This document shows positions 15,606 to 23,780 of a DNA stretch of 64,000 nt, piece by piece. The position numbers were made by a program, and so were the translations under genes. The first letter of the stretch is position 1, and each line of letters begins with the position of its first letter. The notes below the pieces were generated by a model, which saw only the letters and a list, made by a program, of their open reading frames with translations, searched no databases and had not been told where the DNA came from. This DNA comes from Micromonospora solifontis (GTDB lineage: Bacteria; Actinomycetota; Actinomycetes; Mycobacteriales; Micromonosporaceae): contig NZ_RJLN01000008.1 of assembly GCF_003725545.1 (NCBI RefSeq), positions 38,056-102,055 on the forward strand, in the 5' to 3' direction.

Positions 15606-16460
15606 TCAGACCGGGGGTTCGCGCAGCCAGCCGGCGGTCAGCGCGGCCACCCCGAGCCCGTCGGTGTCGGCCAGCTTGACCGCGACGAACCGCCGGGCGG
15701 CGGGGGAGGTCTGCACCCGGGGGGCCGGTTCCGGGTCGGTCAGCGTGGCGACCACCACGGCCGCGGCGTCGGCGGCCGACTGCGCGGCCGCGAACGCGGT
15801 CGCGCTGCGCGTCAGGTACGCCCGCAGCGCCGGCCCGTACACCCCGGCGGCGGCGATCGCGGCCTCCGGGTCGATGCCGACGTTGGCGACGAACTCGCTG
15901 GCCACCGCGCCCGGCTCGAGCACGGTGACGCTGACCCCGTGCGTGGCGGCCAGCGGGGCGAGGGACTCCATGAATCCCTCGACGGCGAACTTCGCCGCGC
16001 AGTACGCCTCGTTGAACGGCTGCCCGATCACCCCGCCGACGCTGGTGACGGTGAGCAGCCGGCCCCGGGCCGCCCGCAGGTGCGGCAGGGCGGCCCGGGT
16101 GACGTGCAGGACGCCGAAGAAGTTGACCTCCATGACCGCCCGGACGTCCTCGACCGTCTCCTGTTCCAGGGTGCCGACGTGGCCGGCGCCGGCGTTGTTG
16201 ACCACCGCGTCGAGCCGGCCGTGGGCGGCCACCACGTCGGCCACGCAGGCCGTGACCGAGGCCTGGTCGACGACGTCGAGCCGGCGTACCTCGATCAGGT
16301 CGGCGACCCCGGCGGCCTCGGCGGCGGCGCGCAGCGGACCGGCGCGGGCGGGGTCGCGCAGGGTGGCGACGGTGCGCCAGCCGGCGCGGGCCGCGCCCAC
16401 GGCGATCTCCAGCCCGATGCCGCTGGACGTGCCGGTGATCAGCACGGTGGGTGCGCTCAC
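15606..16460 (-). CDS. SDR-family oxidoreductase
   Basis: A 284-residue classical short-chain dehydrogenase. The cofactor motif is TGTSSGIG (T-G-x-x-x-G-x-G), then VVNNAGAG (N-N-A-G), Ser in TVTSVGGVIG, and the catalytic Y-x-x-x-K as YCAAKFAVEGF. Arg in VATLRDPAR after beta 2 suggests NADP(H). The C-terminal extension after residue 200 is longer than in core SDRs and resembles the retinol-dehydrogenase-like group. GTG 16460 has AGGAGG seven bases upstream and is preferred to the in-frame GTG/ATG further up. Confidence 0.85.
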   Translation of the reverse strand: MSAPTVLITGTSSGIGLEIAVGAARAGWRTVATLRDPARAGPLRAAAEAAGVADLIEVRRLDVVDQASVTACVADVVAAHGRLDAVVNNAGAGHVGTLEQETVEDVRAVMEVNFFGVLHVTRAALPHLRAARGRLLTVTSVGGVIGQPFNEAYCAAKFAVEGFMESLAPLAATHGVSVTVLEPGAVASEFVANVGIDPEAAIAAAGVYGPALRAYLTRSATAFAAAQSAADAAAVVVATLTDPEPAPRVQTSPAARRFVAVKLADTDGLGVAALTAGWLREPPV

Positions 16461-16520
16461 GGGTGCCTCCTGCGGCCACGATCCCACCGTCCGGGCGGGC
16501 GCGGCGGCGAATCGGCGGCA

Positions 16521-17096
16521 TCAGCTCCAGTCGGTCCGGTAGCCCTCGTGGCGCAGCAGCTCCAGCAGTTCGGCGTCGGTGGGCCGGTGCACCCGGTCCA
16601 GCGCGGCGCGCAGCGCGTCGACCTCGACCGGGTCCGGCCCCTGCACCTCGACCGAGCGCACCCGGCCCCCGTCGGCCCGGTACAGGGCGGTCGACGGGTT
16701 GCTGTTGTCGGTCTTGCGGGTCACCATCAGCAGTTCGCCGCCGCCCAGGTCGGTGCAGGTGCGCAGCCGGGGTGAGCCGCAGTCGACCCCCTCGGGCAGC
16801 CCGGTGCGCGGTTGCGGGACGCGCAGCCCCCACAGCACCGGCACGCTGCGGCCGTCGCCGGGGTCGAGGTGGTAGGCCACCTCCAAGCCGTCGTCGCTGA
16901 CGAAGGCGACGTTGCCGGGGCGGGCCGACCCGTCGGGGATCAGCAGTTGCTCCCGCGGCCACGGCGACGATCCGGTCAGCGCGGCAACGTCCCGTTGGTC
17001 CTTGGCGGCCCGGTGGTACGCGGCCCGCAGCCCGGCGTACCCGATCCCGCCGACCACGAGCAGCACCAGGGCGACGAGGGCGAGACGGCGGCGCAT
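16521..17096 (-). CDS. Membrane-anchored protein of unknown function
   Basis: A 191-residue protein. The N-terminal segment RRRLALVALVLLVVGGIGYAGLRAAY is a signal anchor. The rest is hydrophilic, with a two-cysteine stretch VDCGSPRLRTCTDLGGGELLMV and a C-terminal helical part (DPVEVDALRAALDRVHRPTDAELLELL). No known domain is recognised. It begins 4 nt after the acyltransferase stop, so the two are cotranscribed, and it may act at the membrane with that enzyme. Confidence 0.65.
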   Translation of the reverse strand: MRRRLALVALVLLVVGGIGYAGLRAAYHRAAKDQRDVAALTGSSPWPREQLLIPDGSARPGNVAFVSDDGLEVAYHLDPGDGRSVPVLWGLRVPQPRTGLPEGVDCGSPRLRTCTDLGGGELLMVTRKTDNSNPSTALYRADGGRVRSVEVQGPDPVEVDALRAALDRVHRPTDAELLELLRHEGYRTDWS

Positions 17097-17100
17097 CTGA

Positions 17101-17877
17101 TCATTCTGCCAGCCGGCGGCGGTGCGACCGGCTGGTGTCGACCGGGCGGCCGGGGTCGACGTGCCGGGGGCGGCCGGGCTCGTCGGGGCGCAGCGGCGCG
17201 AGGTCGTCGGTGATCGCGTCGATGATCCGGTCGGTGGCCCGCCGGGCCGCCCCCGGGGTGCCCGGGTGCAGGTCGCGCAGGGCCACCGGCGTGCCGAAAT
17301 GCACCCGGATCACGGGCCGCCGCACGATCGCCCGGGCGAGGCCGCGCAGCATGCCCCGGGGCGTCCGGTACGGCAGCACCTCGTGCGAGCCCCACTGGGC
17401 GACCGGGACCACCGGGGCGGCGCTGGCGAAGGCCAGCCGGGCCGCGCCGGTCTTGCCCCGCTCCGGCCACATCCCGGGGTCCAGGCCGATGCGTCCCTCG
17501 GGATAGACCAGCACGACCGAGCCGCCGGCGACGGCCCCGGCGGCGACCGCCAGGGCCTGGTGCACCGAGGTGGTGCCCCGGTCGACGCGGATGTGCCCGG
17601 CGCGGCGCATCAGCGGGCCGACCACGGGGGCGCGGAACAGCCCGCCGGTGGCCATGATCCGCGGGTGGATCCGGCGGGCCCGGCAGGCGGCGGCGAGCAC
17701 CACGGGGTCGAAGGGGCTGATGTGGTTCGCGGCCAGGATCAGCGGCCCGCGCCGCAGCGCGTCCGGCACGTCTCCGGTGACCTCGAGGCGGGCGAGCAGG
17801 CCGACGACGGCACGGGCGAGCAGTTGCGCGGCGCGCCACAGCAGCGGCGCCCGCCAGGGGGTGGTCGGGGTGTCCAT
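17101..17877 (-). CDS. PlsC-like 1-acyl-glycerol-3-phosphate acyltransferase
   Basis: A 258-residue membrane-associated acyltransferase. Block I is NHISPFDP (the catalytic H-x-x-x-x-D). Block II is around PRIMATGGLFRAPVVGPLMRRAGHIRVDRG. Block III is VLVYPEGRIGLDPG (acyl-acceptor binding, E-G-R). Block IV is APVVPVAQWGSHEVLP. This is the complete set for transfer of an acyl chain to lysophosphatidate or a similar acceptor. ATG 17877 is preferred; longer in-frame starts reach into poorly coding sequence. It is followed directly by the membrane protein at 16521-17096. Confidence 0.85.
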   Translation of the reverse strand: MDTPTTPWRAPLLWRAAQLLARAVVGLLARLEVTGDVPDALRRGPLILAANHISPFDPVVLAAACRARRIHPRIMATGGLFRAPVVGPLMRRAGHIRVDRGTTSVHQALAVAAGAVAGGSVVLVYPEGRIGLDPGMWPERGKTGAARLAFASAAPVVPVAQWGSHEVLPYRTPRGMLRGLARAIVRRPVIRVHFGTPVALRDLHPGTPGAARRATDRIIDAITDDLAPLRPDEPGRPRHVDPGRPVDTSRSHRRRLAE

Positions 17878-18009
17878 CAGTGCTGGATGGTCGCACGCCC
17901 CGGGGTGAGACGGGGGCCCGGTCCCGGGCCGGGCGGCGTAGGTGATCAGGGTCATTGGTCCCGGGTCGGGTCGGGCCGTGCGGCCCTGCCGATTCTTCTA
18001 CGACGCCGA

Positions 18010-18034
18010 GTAGTATTTACTACGTCTTGTAGTA
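18010..18034. promoter_or_regulatory. Triple half-site operator before cydAB
   Basis: GTAGTA-TT-TACTAC-GTCTT-GTAGTA: three alternating copies of one hexamer, forming two overlapping inverted repeats with 2-bp and 5-bp spacers. They lie 20-45 bp before the preferred cydA start. TACTAC/GTAGTA arms are characteristic of operators bound by BlaI/MecI/CopY (penicillinase-repressor family) regulators. The assignment to that family is an inference, and no such regulator gene is in the window. Confidence 0.6.
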
Positions 18035-18054
18035 TGCACAGCTGGGGGTTTCAG

Positions 18055-19467
18055 GTGGACGCGTTGGACGTGGCCCGCTGGCAGTTCGGTGTCACCACCG
18101 TTTACCACTTTCTCTTCGTACCGTTGACCATCGGCCTGTCCATCCTGGTGGCCATCCTCCAGACCCTGTGGCACCGCACCAGCAACGAGCGCTACCTCAA
18201 ACTCACCAAGTTCTACGGCAAGCTCTTCCTGATCAACTTCGCGATGGGCGTGGTCACCGGCATCGTGCAGGAGTTCCAGTTCGGCATGAACTGGTCGGAC
18301 TACTCGCGCTTCGTCGGCGACATCTTCGGCGCCCCACTGGCCATCGAGGCCCTCGTGGCCTTCTTCCTCGAGTCCACCTTCATCGGGCTGTGGATCTTCG
18401 GCTGGGACCGGCTGCCCAAGCGGCTGCACCTGGCCGCCATCTGGGCCGCGGCCATCGGCACCAACCTGTCCGCCTACTTCATCCTCGCCGCGAACTCCTT
18501 CATGCAGAACCCGGTCGGCTACCGGGTCAACCCCACCACCGGCCGCGCCGAACTGACCGACTTCCTCGCCGTGCTCACCAACAAGGTCGCCCTGGTCACC
18601 TTCCCGCACACCCTGGCCGGGGCGTTCCTGGTCGCCGGGTCACTGATCGTCGCCGTCGGCCTGTGGCACGTCATCCGCAACCGCGACAGCGCCGACACCG
18701 ACGCCTACCGCTTCGCCACGAAGTTCGGCTCCTGGGTGGTCCTGGTCTCCTCGGCGCTGGTGCTGTTCACCGGCGACATCCAGGGCAAGATCATGACCGA
18801 CGTGCAGCCGATGAAGATGGCCGCCGCCGAGGCCCTCTACACCACCGAGAGCCCCGCCTCGTTCTCCGTACTCACCGTCGGCAGCCTCGACGGCAGCCGC
18901 GAGGTCTTCGCCATCAAGATCCCCTACCTGCTGTCGTTCCTCGGCACCGGCGACCCCAACGGCACCGTCCAGGGCATCAACGACCTGCAGAGCCAGTACA
19001 CCGCCCAGTACGGCGCCGGCAGCTACACCCCGATCATCCCGGTCACCTACTGGAGCTTCCGGTTCATGATCGGCCTCGGGCTGGCCGCCGCCGCGATCGC
19101 CCTCATCGTCCTCTGGACCCACCGCAAGGGCCGCACCCCCCGCAGCAGGTGGCTGCTGCGCGCCGGCCTGGTCATGCCGGCGCTGCCGCTGCTGGCCAAC
19201 TCCTTCGGCTGGATCTTCACCGAGATGGGCCGCCAACCCTGGATCGTCTTCGGCGAGATGCTCACCCGCAACGGCGTCTCCCGCACCGTCTCCCTCACCG
19301 AGGTGCTCACCTCGTTCACCGCCTTCACCCTGATCTACGCCACCCTCGCGGTGATCGAGTTCAAGCTGCTGGTCCGCTACGCCAAGGCCGGCGTCCCCGA
19401 CCTCACCCCGGCCCCCGCCGACGACGACACCGACGACGCCGAGCGCCCGCTGGCGTTCGCCTACTGA
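18055..19467 (+). CDS. cydA: Cytochrome bd ubiquinol/menaquinol oxidase subunit I
   Basis: A 470-residue integral membrane subunit of the bd-type terminal oxidase, which oxidises quinol and reduces oxygen to water. Haem ligands can be placed: His in TTVYHFLFVPLTIG (near residue 18), His in TFPHTLAGAFLVAG and Met in TEMGRQPWIV. The acidic pair is AIEALVAFFLESTFIG. The Q-loop is of the short type. GTG 18055 (VDALDVARWQFG) is chosen because it gives the family start and follows GGGGG-TTTCAG; an in-frame ATG at 18034 overlaps the operator. cydB follows 14 nt later. Confidence 0.95.
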   Translation: MDALDVARWQFGVTTVYHFLFVPLTIGLSILVAILQTLWHRTSNERYLKLTKFYGKLFLINFAMGVVTGIVQEFQFGMNWSDYSRFVGDIFGAPLAIEALVAFFLESTFIGLWIFGWDRLPKRLHLAAIWAAAIGTNLSAYFILAANSFMQNPVGYRVNPTTGRAELTDFLAVLTNKVALVTFPHTLAGAFLVAGSLIVAVGLWHVIRNRDSADTDAYRFATKFGSWVVLVSSALVLFTGDIQGKIMTDVQPMKMAAAEALYTTESPASFSVLTVGSLDGSREVFAIKIPYLLSFLGTGDPNGTVQGINDLQSQYTAQYGAGSYTPIIPVTYWSFRFMIGLGLAAAAIALIVLWTHRKGRTPRSRWLLRAGLVMPALPLLANSFGWIFTEMGRQPWIVFGEMLTRNGVSRTVSLTEVLTSFTAFTLIYATLAVIEFKLLVRYAKAGVPDLTPAPADDDTDDAERPLAFAY

Positions 19468-19481
19468 CCCCGGAGCCCATC

Positions 19482-20480
19482 GTGGAACTGACCACCATCT
19501 GGTTTCTCCTCGTCGCCGTGCTCTTCACCGGCTACTTCATCCTCGAAGGCTTCGACTTCGGCGTCGGCATGCTGCTGCCCGTGCTCGGCCGCGACGACCG
19601 GGAACGCCGCGTCCTGATCAACACCATCGGCCCCGTCTGGGACGGCAACGAGGTCTGGCTGATCACCGCCGGCGGCGCCATGTTCGCCGCCTTCCCCGAG
19701 TGGTACGCCACCCTCTTCTCCGGCTTCTACCTGCCGCTGCTGCTGATCCTGCTCGCCCTCATCGCCCGCGGCGTCGCCTTCGAGTACCGGCACAAGCGCC
19801 CCGAGGCGACCTGGAAACGCCGCTGGGACGCAGCGATCTTCTGGGGCTCGCTGCTGCCGGCGATCCTGTGGGGCGTCGCCTTCGCCAACATCTTCCGCGG
19901 CGTGCCGCTGGACGCCGACCACGAGTACGTCGGCGGCCTGTTCGACCTGCTCAACCCGTACGCCCTGCTCGGCGGCCTGACCACCCTGGGGCTGTTCCTC
20001 ACCCACGGCGCGGTGTTCCTCGCCCTGAAGACCAGCGGCGACATCCGCGACCGCGCCGGCGCCCTCGCCGTCAAGGTCGGCGCCGGCACCGCCGTCGTCG
20101 CGGTGGCCTTCCTGGCCTGGACCCTCACCATCCGCAGCAGCGCCGCCGCCGTCGTGCTCGCCGTCGGCGCCGCCCTCGCCCTGCTCGCCGGGCTCGCCGC
20201 CGCCAAGGTACGCCGCGAGGGCTGGGCGTTCACCGGCACCGCCGTCGCCATCGCCCTGGCCGTGGCCACCCTGTTCGCCGCGCTGTTCCCCAACGTCATG
20301 CCGTCCACCCTGGACGCCGCCGGCACCCTGACCGCCACCAACGCCGCCTCCACCCCGTACACCCTGAAGATCATGACCTGGGTGGCGGTCGTGTTCACCC
20401 CGATCGTGCTCGCCTACCAAGGTTGGACCTACTGGGTGTTCCGCAAGCGAATCGGGGTACAGAACATCCCGCAACACTGA
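19482..20480 (+). CDS. cydB: Cytochrome bd oxidase subunit II
   Basis: A 332-residue membrane subunit that partners CydA. The N-terminal signature TIWFLLVAVLFTGYFILEGFDFGVGMLLP is typical. Other family blocks are GPVWDGNEVWLITAGGAMFAAFPEWYATLFSGFYLPL and LKIMTWVAVVFTPIVLAYQGWTYWVFRKRI. GTG 19482 starts 14 nt after the cydA stop. The ABC exporter genes cydC and cydD, often found next, are absent; a strong hairpin terminator follows instead, so cydCD must be elsewhere. Confidence 0.95.
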   Translation: MELTTIWFLLVAVLFTGYFILEGFDFGVGMLLPVLGRDDRERRVLINTIGPVWDGNEVWLITAGGAMFAAFPEWYATLFSGFYLPLLLILLALIARGVAFEYRHKRPEATWKRRWDAAIFWGSLLPAILWGVAFANIFRGVPLDADHEYVGGLFDLLNPYALLGGLTTLGLFLTHGAVFLALKTSGDIRDRAGALAVKVGAGTAVVAVAFLAWTLTIRSSAAAVVLAVGAALALLAGLAAAKVRREGWAFTGTAVAIALAVATLFAALFPNVMPSTLDAAGTLTATNAASTPYTLKIMTWVAVVFTPIVLAYQGWTYWVFRKRIGVQNIPQH

Positions 20481-20502
20481 TCGACCTGCGGGCGCGGGAA
20501 AC

Positions 20503-20537
20503 GCGGGGCCGGTGCGAGGGGGTCGCACCGGCCCCGC
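20503..20537. terminator. Strong hairpin terminator after cydB
   Basis: GCGGGGCCGGTGCGA and TCGCACCGGCCCCGC form a perfect 15-bp stem with a loop of five Gs, 22 nt after the cydB stop and just before the end of the convergent GNAT gene. It should work in both directions. Confidence 0.8.
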
Positions 20538-20545
20538 GGGGCGTC

Positions 20546-21436
20546 TCACACCAGGTCGACGCGTTCCCACTCGATCCGGTAGCCGGCCCGGGCGAAGGTG
20601 GCCGCCATCGGCGTGTTGCCCTGGTCGGTGGCCGCCACCACCGACTCCGCGCCCACCTCGACCAGCCGGTGGGTGGCCTCGACCAGCAGGTCGTAGGCGT
20701 ACCCGTGACCCCGCTGCTCCGGCAGCACCCCGACGAACCCGACGACGTGACCGGCCGGGTTGCGGGCCGGCACGACGATCCCGGCCAGTTCCCTGTCCGG
20801 CGTCCAGGCCAGCTGCCACCAGTCCCGCGGGCTCGGCAGCCAGCGCAGCAGATCCAGGTCCTCCCGCGCCGCCGCCTCCGGCCCGTGCAGGGCCGCCGCG
20901 TGCCGGAAGTGGGCGTCCAGGCTGCCCTCGCCGACGCGCCGCAGCACGTCCAGGATCACCGCGTCGTCCGGTTCGGGCCGGAACTCCAGCCGGCCCGGCC
21001 GGGCGGGCAGGCCGCACTCCGGCGTCCACCGGTAGCGGAACCGTTCCACCAGCACCCGCATCCCGGCCGCCGTCGCCGCCTCGATCCGCGCCTGAGCCTG
21101 CGCGGCCACCAGCGGATCATCCCGCCAACGGTGGGGGAGCAGCAGCGAATACTCGGCGCGCAGCGGCGCCGCCCGCAGCAGCGTCACCCCGGCGTCCCGG
21201 TCGGTGAAGTCGAACCAGTCCAGCGCCAGCGGCGCCGGATCATCCGGTCCGGCCCACCAGGCGGCCCGGGCGACGACGACCCCGCCGCGCAGCGCCACCC
21301 AGGTCCACTCCGGGCGGTAGCCGCCGCCGGCGTACGTCTCGCCCAGCGCGGCCCGCCCGACCAGGCCCGGGTCGGACAGGGAATCGAACAGGTGTTCCTC
21401 GCCCGCGACGAGCGGGCGGATGACCAGGTCGGTCAT
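20546..21436 (-). CDS. GNAT-family N-acetyltransferase, two-part
   Basis: A 296-residue protein. The catalytic GNAT motif is C-terminal: GIVVPARNPAGHVVGFVGVLPEQRGHGYAYDLLVEATHRLVEVGAESVVAATDQGNTPMAATFARAGYRIEW, with the CoA loop Q-R-G-H-G-Y. The N-terminal half is a diverged GNAT-like region without a clear CoA motif. ATG 21436 follows GGAAGGACCTGC. A short coding leader with its own strong ribosome site precedes it (21471-21527). The substrate is unknown. Confidence 0.8.
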   Translation of the reverse strand: MTDLVIRPLVAGEEHLFDSLSDPGLVGRAALGETYAGGGYRPEWTWVALRGGVVVARAAWWAGPDDPAPLALDWFDFTDRDAGVTLLRAAPLRAEYSLLLPHRWRDDPLVAAQAQARIEAATAAGMRVLVERFRYRWTPECGLPARPGRLEFRPEPDDAVILDVLRRVGEGSLDAHFRHAAALHGPEAAAREDLDLLRWLPSPRDWWQLAWTPDRELAGIVVPARNPAGHVVGFVGVLPEQRGHGYAYDLLVEATHRLVEVGAESVVAATDQGNTPMAATFARAGYRIEWERVDLV

Positions 21437-21470
21437 GCAGGTCCTTCCAGGAAACGGTGCGCTCCCCGGA

Positions 21471-21527
21471 TCAGCGACCCGACGTCCTCCCGGTCGGGTG
21501 GGAGCGCATGACAGTCGTACGTGCCAC
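21471..21527 (-). CDS. Putative 18-residue leader peptide
   Basis: GTG 21527 follows a very strong ribosome site (GGAGGGAGGTGAGC) and encodes an 18-residue peptide: VARTTVMRSHP then TGRTSGR, stop. It ends 34 nt before the GNAT start codon. Its coding region folds into a hairpin: TGCGCTCCC (21459-21467 on the plus strand) pairs with GGGAGCGCA (21500-21508), with an inner ACCCGAC/GTCGGGT stem. The layout is that of a translated leader that could regulate the downstream gene. No known leader family is recognised. Confidence 0.35.
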   Translation of the reverse strand: MARTTVMRSHPTGRTSGR

Positions 21528-21613
21528 GGCGCTCACCTCCCTCCGGTCTCGTTGAGGACGCCGGGGAACCGTACCAGAGGCACGCCGCCCCGACGAGGCA
21601 CTTTCCCCCGGCC

Positions 21614-22303
21614 TCAGCGGGCCTCGCGTAGCTCCGCCAGCCGCGCCTCGATCTCCGCCAGCTCGGCGCGCAGCTTCTCCGCCTGCTGCTCGGCCTCCGC
21701 CCGCTCCGCGGCCAGGATCTGCTCCACCGCCTCCTGCACGCCCGGCACGTCCACCAGCGCCACCATCCGCAACGCCTCCGCCGGCTTCACCACGTACGGC
21801 TTCGCGAGGGCCTTGGCGCCCTGCTGCGCCGCCACCGTCCACTCACCCTCGGCGTACGCCAACGTCACGGTCAACCCGGCCGGGCCCTTCGGCTTCGCCG
21901 CCTTCACCGCCCGCTTCGCCGGCTTCGCCTCCGCCTGCTGCTCCACCCTCGGCTCCTCCCGCCTCGGCGCCGGCAGCCGCGGCGTGTCCAACACGAACTC
22001 CGGTTCCGCCGTCGCCGGCTGCGGCTCGGCCGGCGGCTCCGGCTTCGCCTCCGCCGGCTTTCGCCCGGCCCCCCGCGGCGCGACCGCCACGTCGGCGGGG
22101 GAGAAGGGCAGCTCGTCGCGGCCGAACCGCACCACCACGAACTCCTCGGACAGCTCCGGGTCGGTCAACTCGACCACCTGCCCCAGCTGGCCGGCCATCT
22201 GCCCGGCGGCCGCGGTGAACACCACCTTCGGCTTGCGGCCCGCCGCCAACGCCTCCCGGATTCCCTGCACCTCGTCAGTGGACAAACCCTGGCCCGCCAT
22301 CAC
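21614..22303 (-). CDS. Conserved actinobacterial protein with Ala/Pro/Lys-rich linker and coiled-coil tail
   Basis: A 229-residue protein. The N-terminal part (GLSTDEVQGIREALAAGRKPKVVFTAAAGQMAGQLGQVVELTDPELSEEFVVVRFGRDELPFSP) looks like a small beta-rich domain. Next is a charged Pro/Ala/Lys linker (about residues 75-130), then a second folded stretch (GLTVTLAYAEGEWTVAAQQGAKALAKPYVVKPAEAL), and finally a coiled coil (EQILAAERAEAEQQAEKLRAELAEIEARLAELREA). I believe it belongs to an actinobacterial DUF (possibly DUF6319) but cannot confirm the number. The function is unknown. Confidence 0.7.
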   Translation of the reverse strand: MMAGQGLSTDEVQGIREALAAGRKPKVVFTAAAGQMAGQLGQVVELTDPELSEEFVVVRFGRDELPFSPADVAVAPRGAGRKPAEAKPEPPAEPQPATAEPEFVLDTPRLPAPRREEPRVEQQAEAKPAKRAVKAAKPKGPAGLTVTLAYAEGEWTVAAQQGAKALAKPYVVKPAEALRMVALVDVPGVQEAVEQILAAERAEAEQQAEKLRAELAEIEARLAELREAR

Positions 22304-22366
22304 GCCCTCTTCCGTACACCTGTTTGATTGCAGCTTTGATACCAGCCGGCTGCGACAACCGGAAGA

Positions 22367-22828
22367 TCAACCCCCGAGGGCGCGCAACGCCGCGTCGGCG
22401 TGCTCGTTCATGCTCACCTCGCTGTGCACCACCGCCAGCACCCGCCGGTCCGGGCCGATCACGAACGTCATCCGGCGCGTGCTCAACGGCCCCAACGGCA
22501 GCCGCCGGCGCACCCCGAACGCCGCCGCCACCGTCCCGTCGACGTCCGACAGCAACGGATAGTCGAAGCCGTGCCGGCGGGAGAACTCCGCCTGCCGCGC
22601 CACCGGATCCCGGCTGATCCCCACCCGCTGCGCGCCGACCGCCGCGAACTCCGCCGCCAGGTCCCGGAAGTGGCAGCTCTCCGCCGTGCAACCCCGGGTC
22701 ATCGCCGCCGGATAGAAGAACAACACCACCGGCCCCGCCGCCAGGAACTCCGACAACCGCCGCGGCGTGCCCGTCTCGTCCGGCAACACGAAGTCCTCGA
22801 CCAGGTCACCGACACCCACCGCCACCAC
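22367..22828 (-). CDS. Peroxiredoxin, BCP/PrxQ type
   Basis: A 153-residue thioredoxin-fold peroxidase that reduces H2O2 and organic peroxides. The peroxidatic Cys lies in FYPAAMTRGCTAESCHFRD, which has P-x-x-x-T-x-x-C, and a second Cys five residues on fits the PrxQ pattern of a resolving cysteine. The catalytic Arg is in the C-terminal half (STRRMTFVIGPDRRV). The protein is cytosolic. It is followed by the coiled-coil protein gene (63 nt) and preceded by the patatin gene (39 nt) on the same strand. Confidence 0.9.
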   Translation of the reverse strand: MVAVGVGDLVEDFVLPDETGTPRRLSEFLAAGPVVLFFYPAAMTRGCTAESCHFRDLAAEFAAVGAQRVGISRDPVARQAEFSRRHGFDYPLLSDVDGTVAAAFGVRRRLPLGPLSTRRMTFVIGPDRRVLAVVHSEVSMNEHADAALRALGG

Positions 22829-22867
22829 GCACCTCCGCTCGCCGACCGACGCGGTGAGCCTAGGCGA

Positions 22868-23701
22868 TCAACCCCACACCGCCGCCACCTCACCGGCCAC
22901 CGCCGCGGCCTGCGTGAACCCCGCCCGCGCCGCCCCCGCCCGCCGCGCCGGATCCAGCACATTGCGCCCGATCGCCGCCCGCGCCGCCCGGTCCGGCGAC
23001 ACCACCGCCACCCGCGAACCCGCCGCCCGCAACGCCGCCACCTGCGCCGGCAACCGCGGCATCGACCCGAACCCCGACGTCACCGGGGCCAGCACCACCA
23101 CCGCCGCGGCCCCCTGCGCCAGATCCGCGTTCACCGCCGAGCGCACCCCACCGTCGACGTACCGGCGATCCCCGATCGTCACCGGCGGCCACACCCCGGG
23201 CACCGCGCAACTGGCCCCCACCGCGTCCACCAGCGGCACCCCGCTCGCCGCGTCGAACACCACGAACTCGCCCGACGCCGCGTCCACCGCCGTCACCAGC
23301 AGCCGCCCCGCCGGCCACCGCGACACCGGCAACCGCGCCGCGATCACCGCCCGCCGCGACGCCTCCGACGGCGTACGGGCCGCCAACGCCATCGCCCCGA
23401 CCCGCGCCCGCGCCCGCACCGCGTCCCGCCCCCGGGCACCCGCCCACGCCCACCGCACCAGCACACCCGCACCCAACCGGGCCGCCACCTCACCGCGCGG
23501 CGCCCGCAACTGCGCCGCGTACAGCTCCGCCACCGGGACACCCGAGCACACCTGCGCCCCGACCACCGACCCCGCCGACGTCCCCACCACCAGGTCCGCG
23601 CCCGCCAGGTCCACACCCTCCTGCGCCAGACCCGCCAGCAGCCCCAACTCCCAGGCCACCCCGGTCACCCCACCGCCACCCAGCACCAACGCCCGCGTCA
23701 T
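22868..23701 (-). CDS. Patatin-like phospholipase
   Basis: A 277-residue lipid acyl hydrolase. It has the oxyanion motif GGGGVTG at residues 8-14, nucleophile elbow GTSAGS (Ser about 44), and the catalytic Asp in YVDGGVRS, which makes the Ser-Asp dyad complete. No signal peptide is seen. ATG 23701 is the natural start. It diverges from the SDR gene at 23781 across 79 bp and lies upstream of the peroxiredoxin gene, which may link lipid and peroxide damage repair (inference only). Confidence 0.85.
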   Translation of the reverse strand: MTRALVLGGGGVTGVAWELGLLAGLAQEGVDLAGADLVVGTSAGSVVGAQVCSGVPVAELYAAQLRAPRGEVAARLGAGVLVRWAWAGARGRDAVRARARVGAMALAARTPSEASRRAVIAARLPVSRWPAGRLLVTAVDAASGEFVVFDAASGVPLVDAVGASCAVPGVWPPVTIGDRRYVDGGVRSAVNADLAQGAAAVVVLAPVTSGFGSMPRLPAQVAALRAAGSRVAVVSPDRAARAAIGRNVLDPARRAGAARAGFTQAAAVAGEVAAVWG

Positions 23702-23780
23702 GGTGTGACCGTCCTCTCCACCCGCATCCCGCCCAGGCCACGGTAACGTCACCGACATCACCAGGGCAGGGGAGCGGGCA

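Noticed and set aside
18010..18034. A Rex (redox) operator at cydAB
   Set aside because: The arms GTAGTA/TACTAC do not match the Rex consensus TTGTGAA-N6-TTCACAA.
23344..23616. Open frames opposite the patatin gene with Trp/Arg-rich text
   Set aside because: They are frame shadows; composition is unlike protein and no start signals exist.
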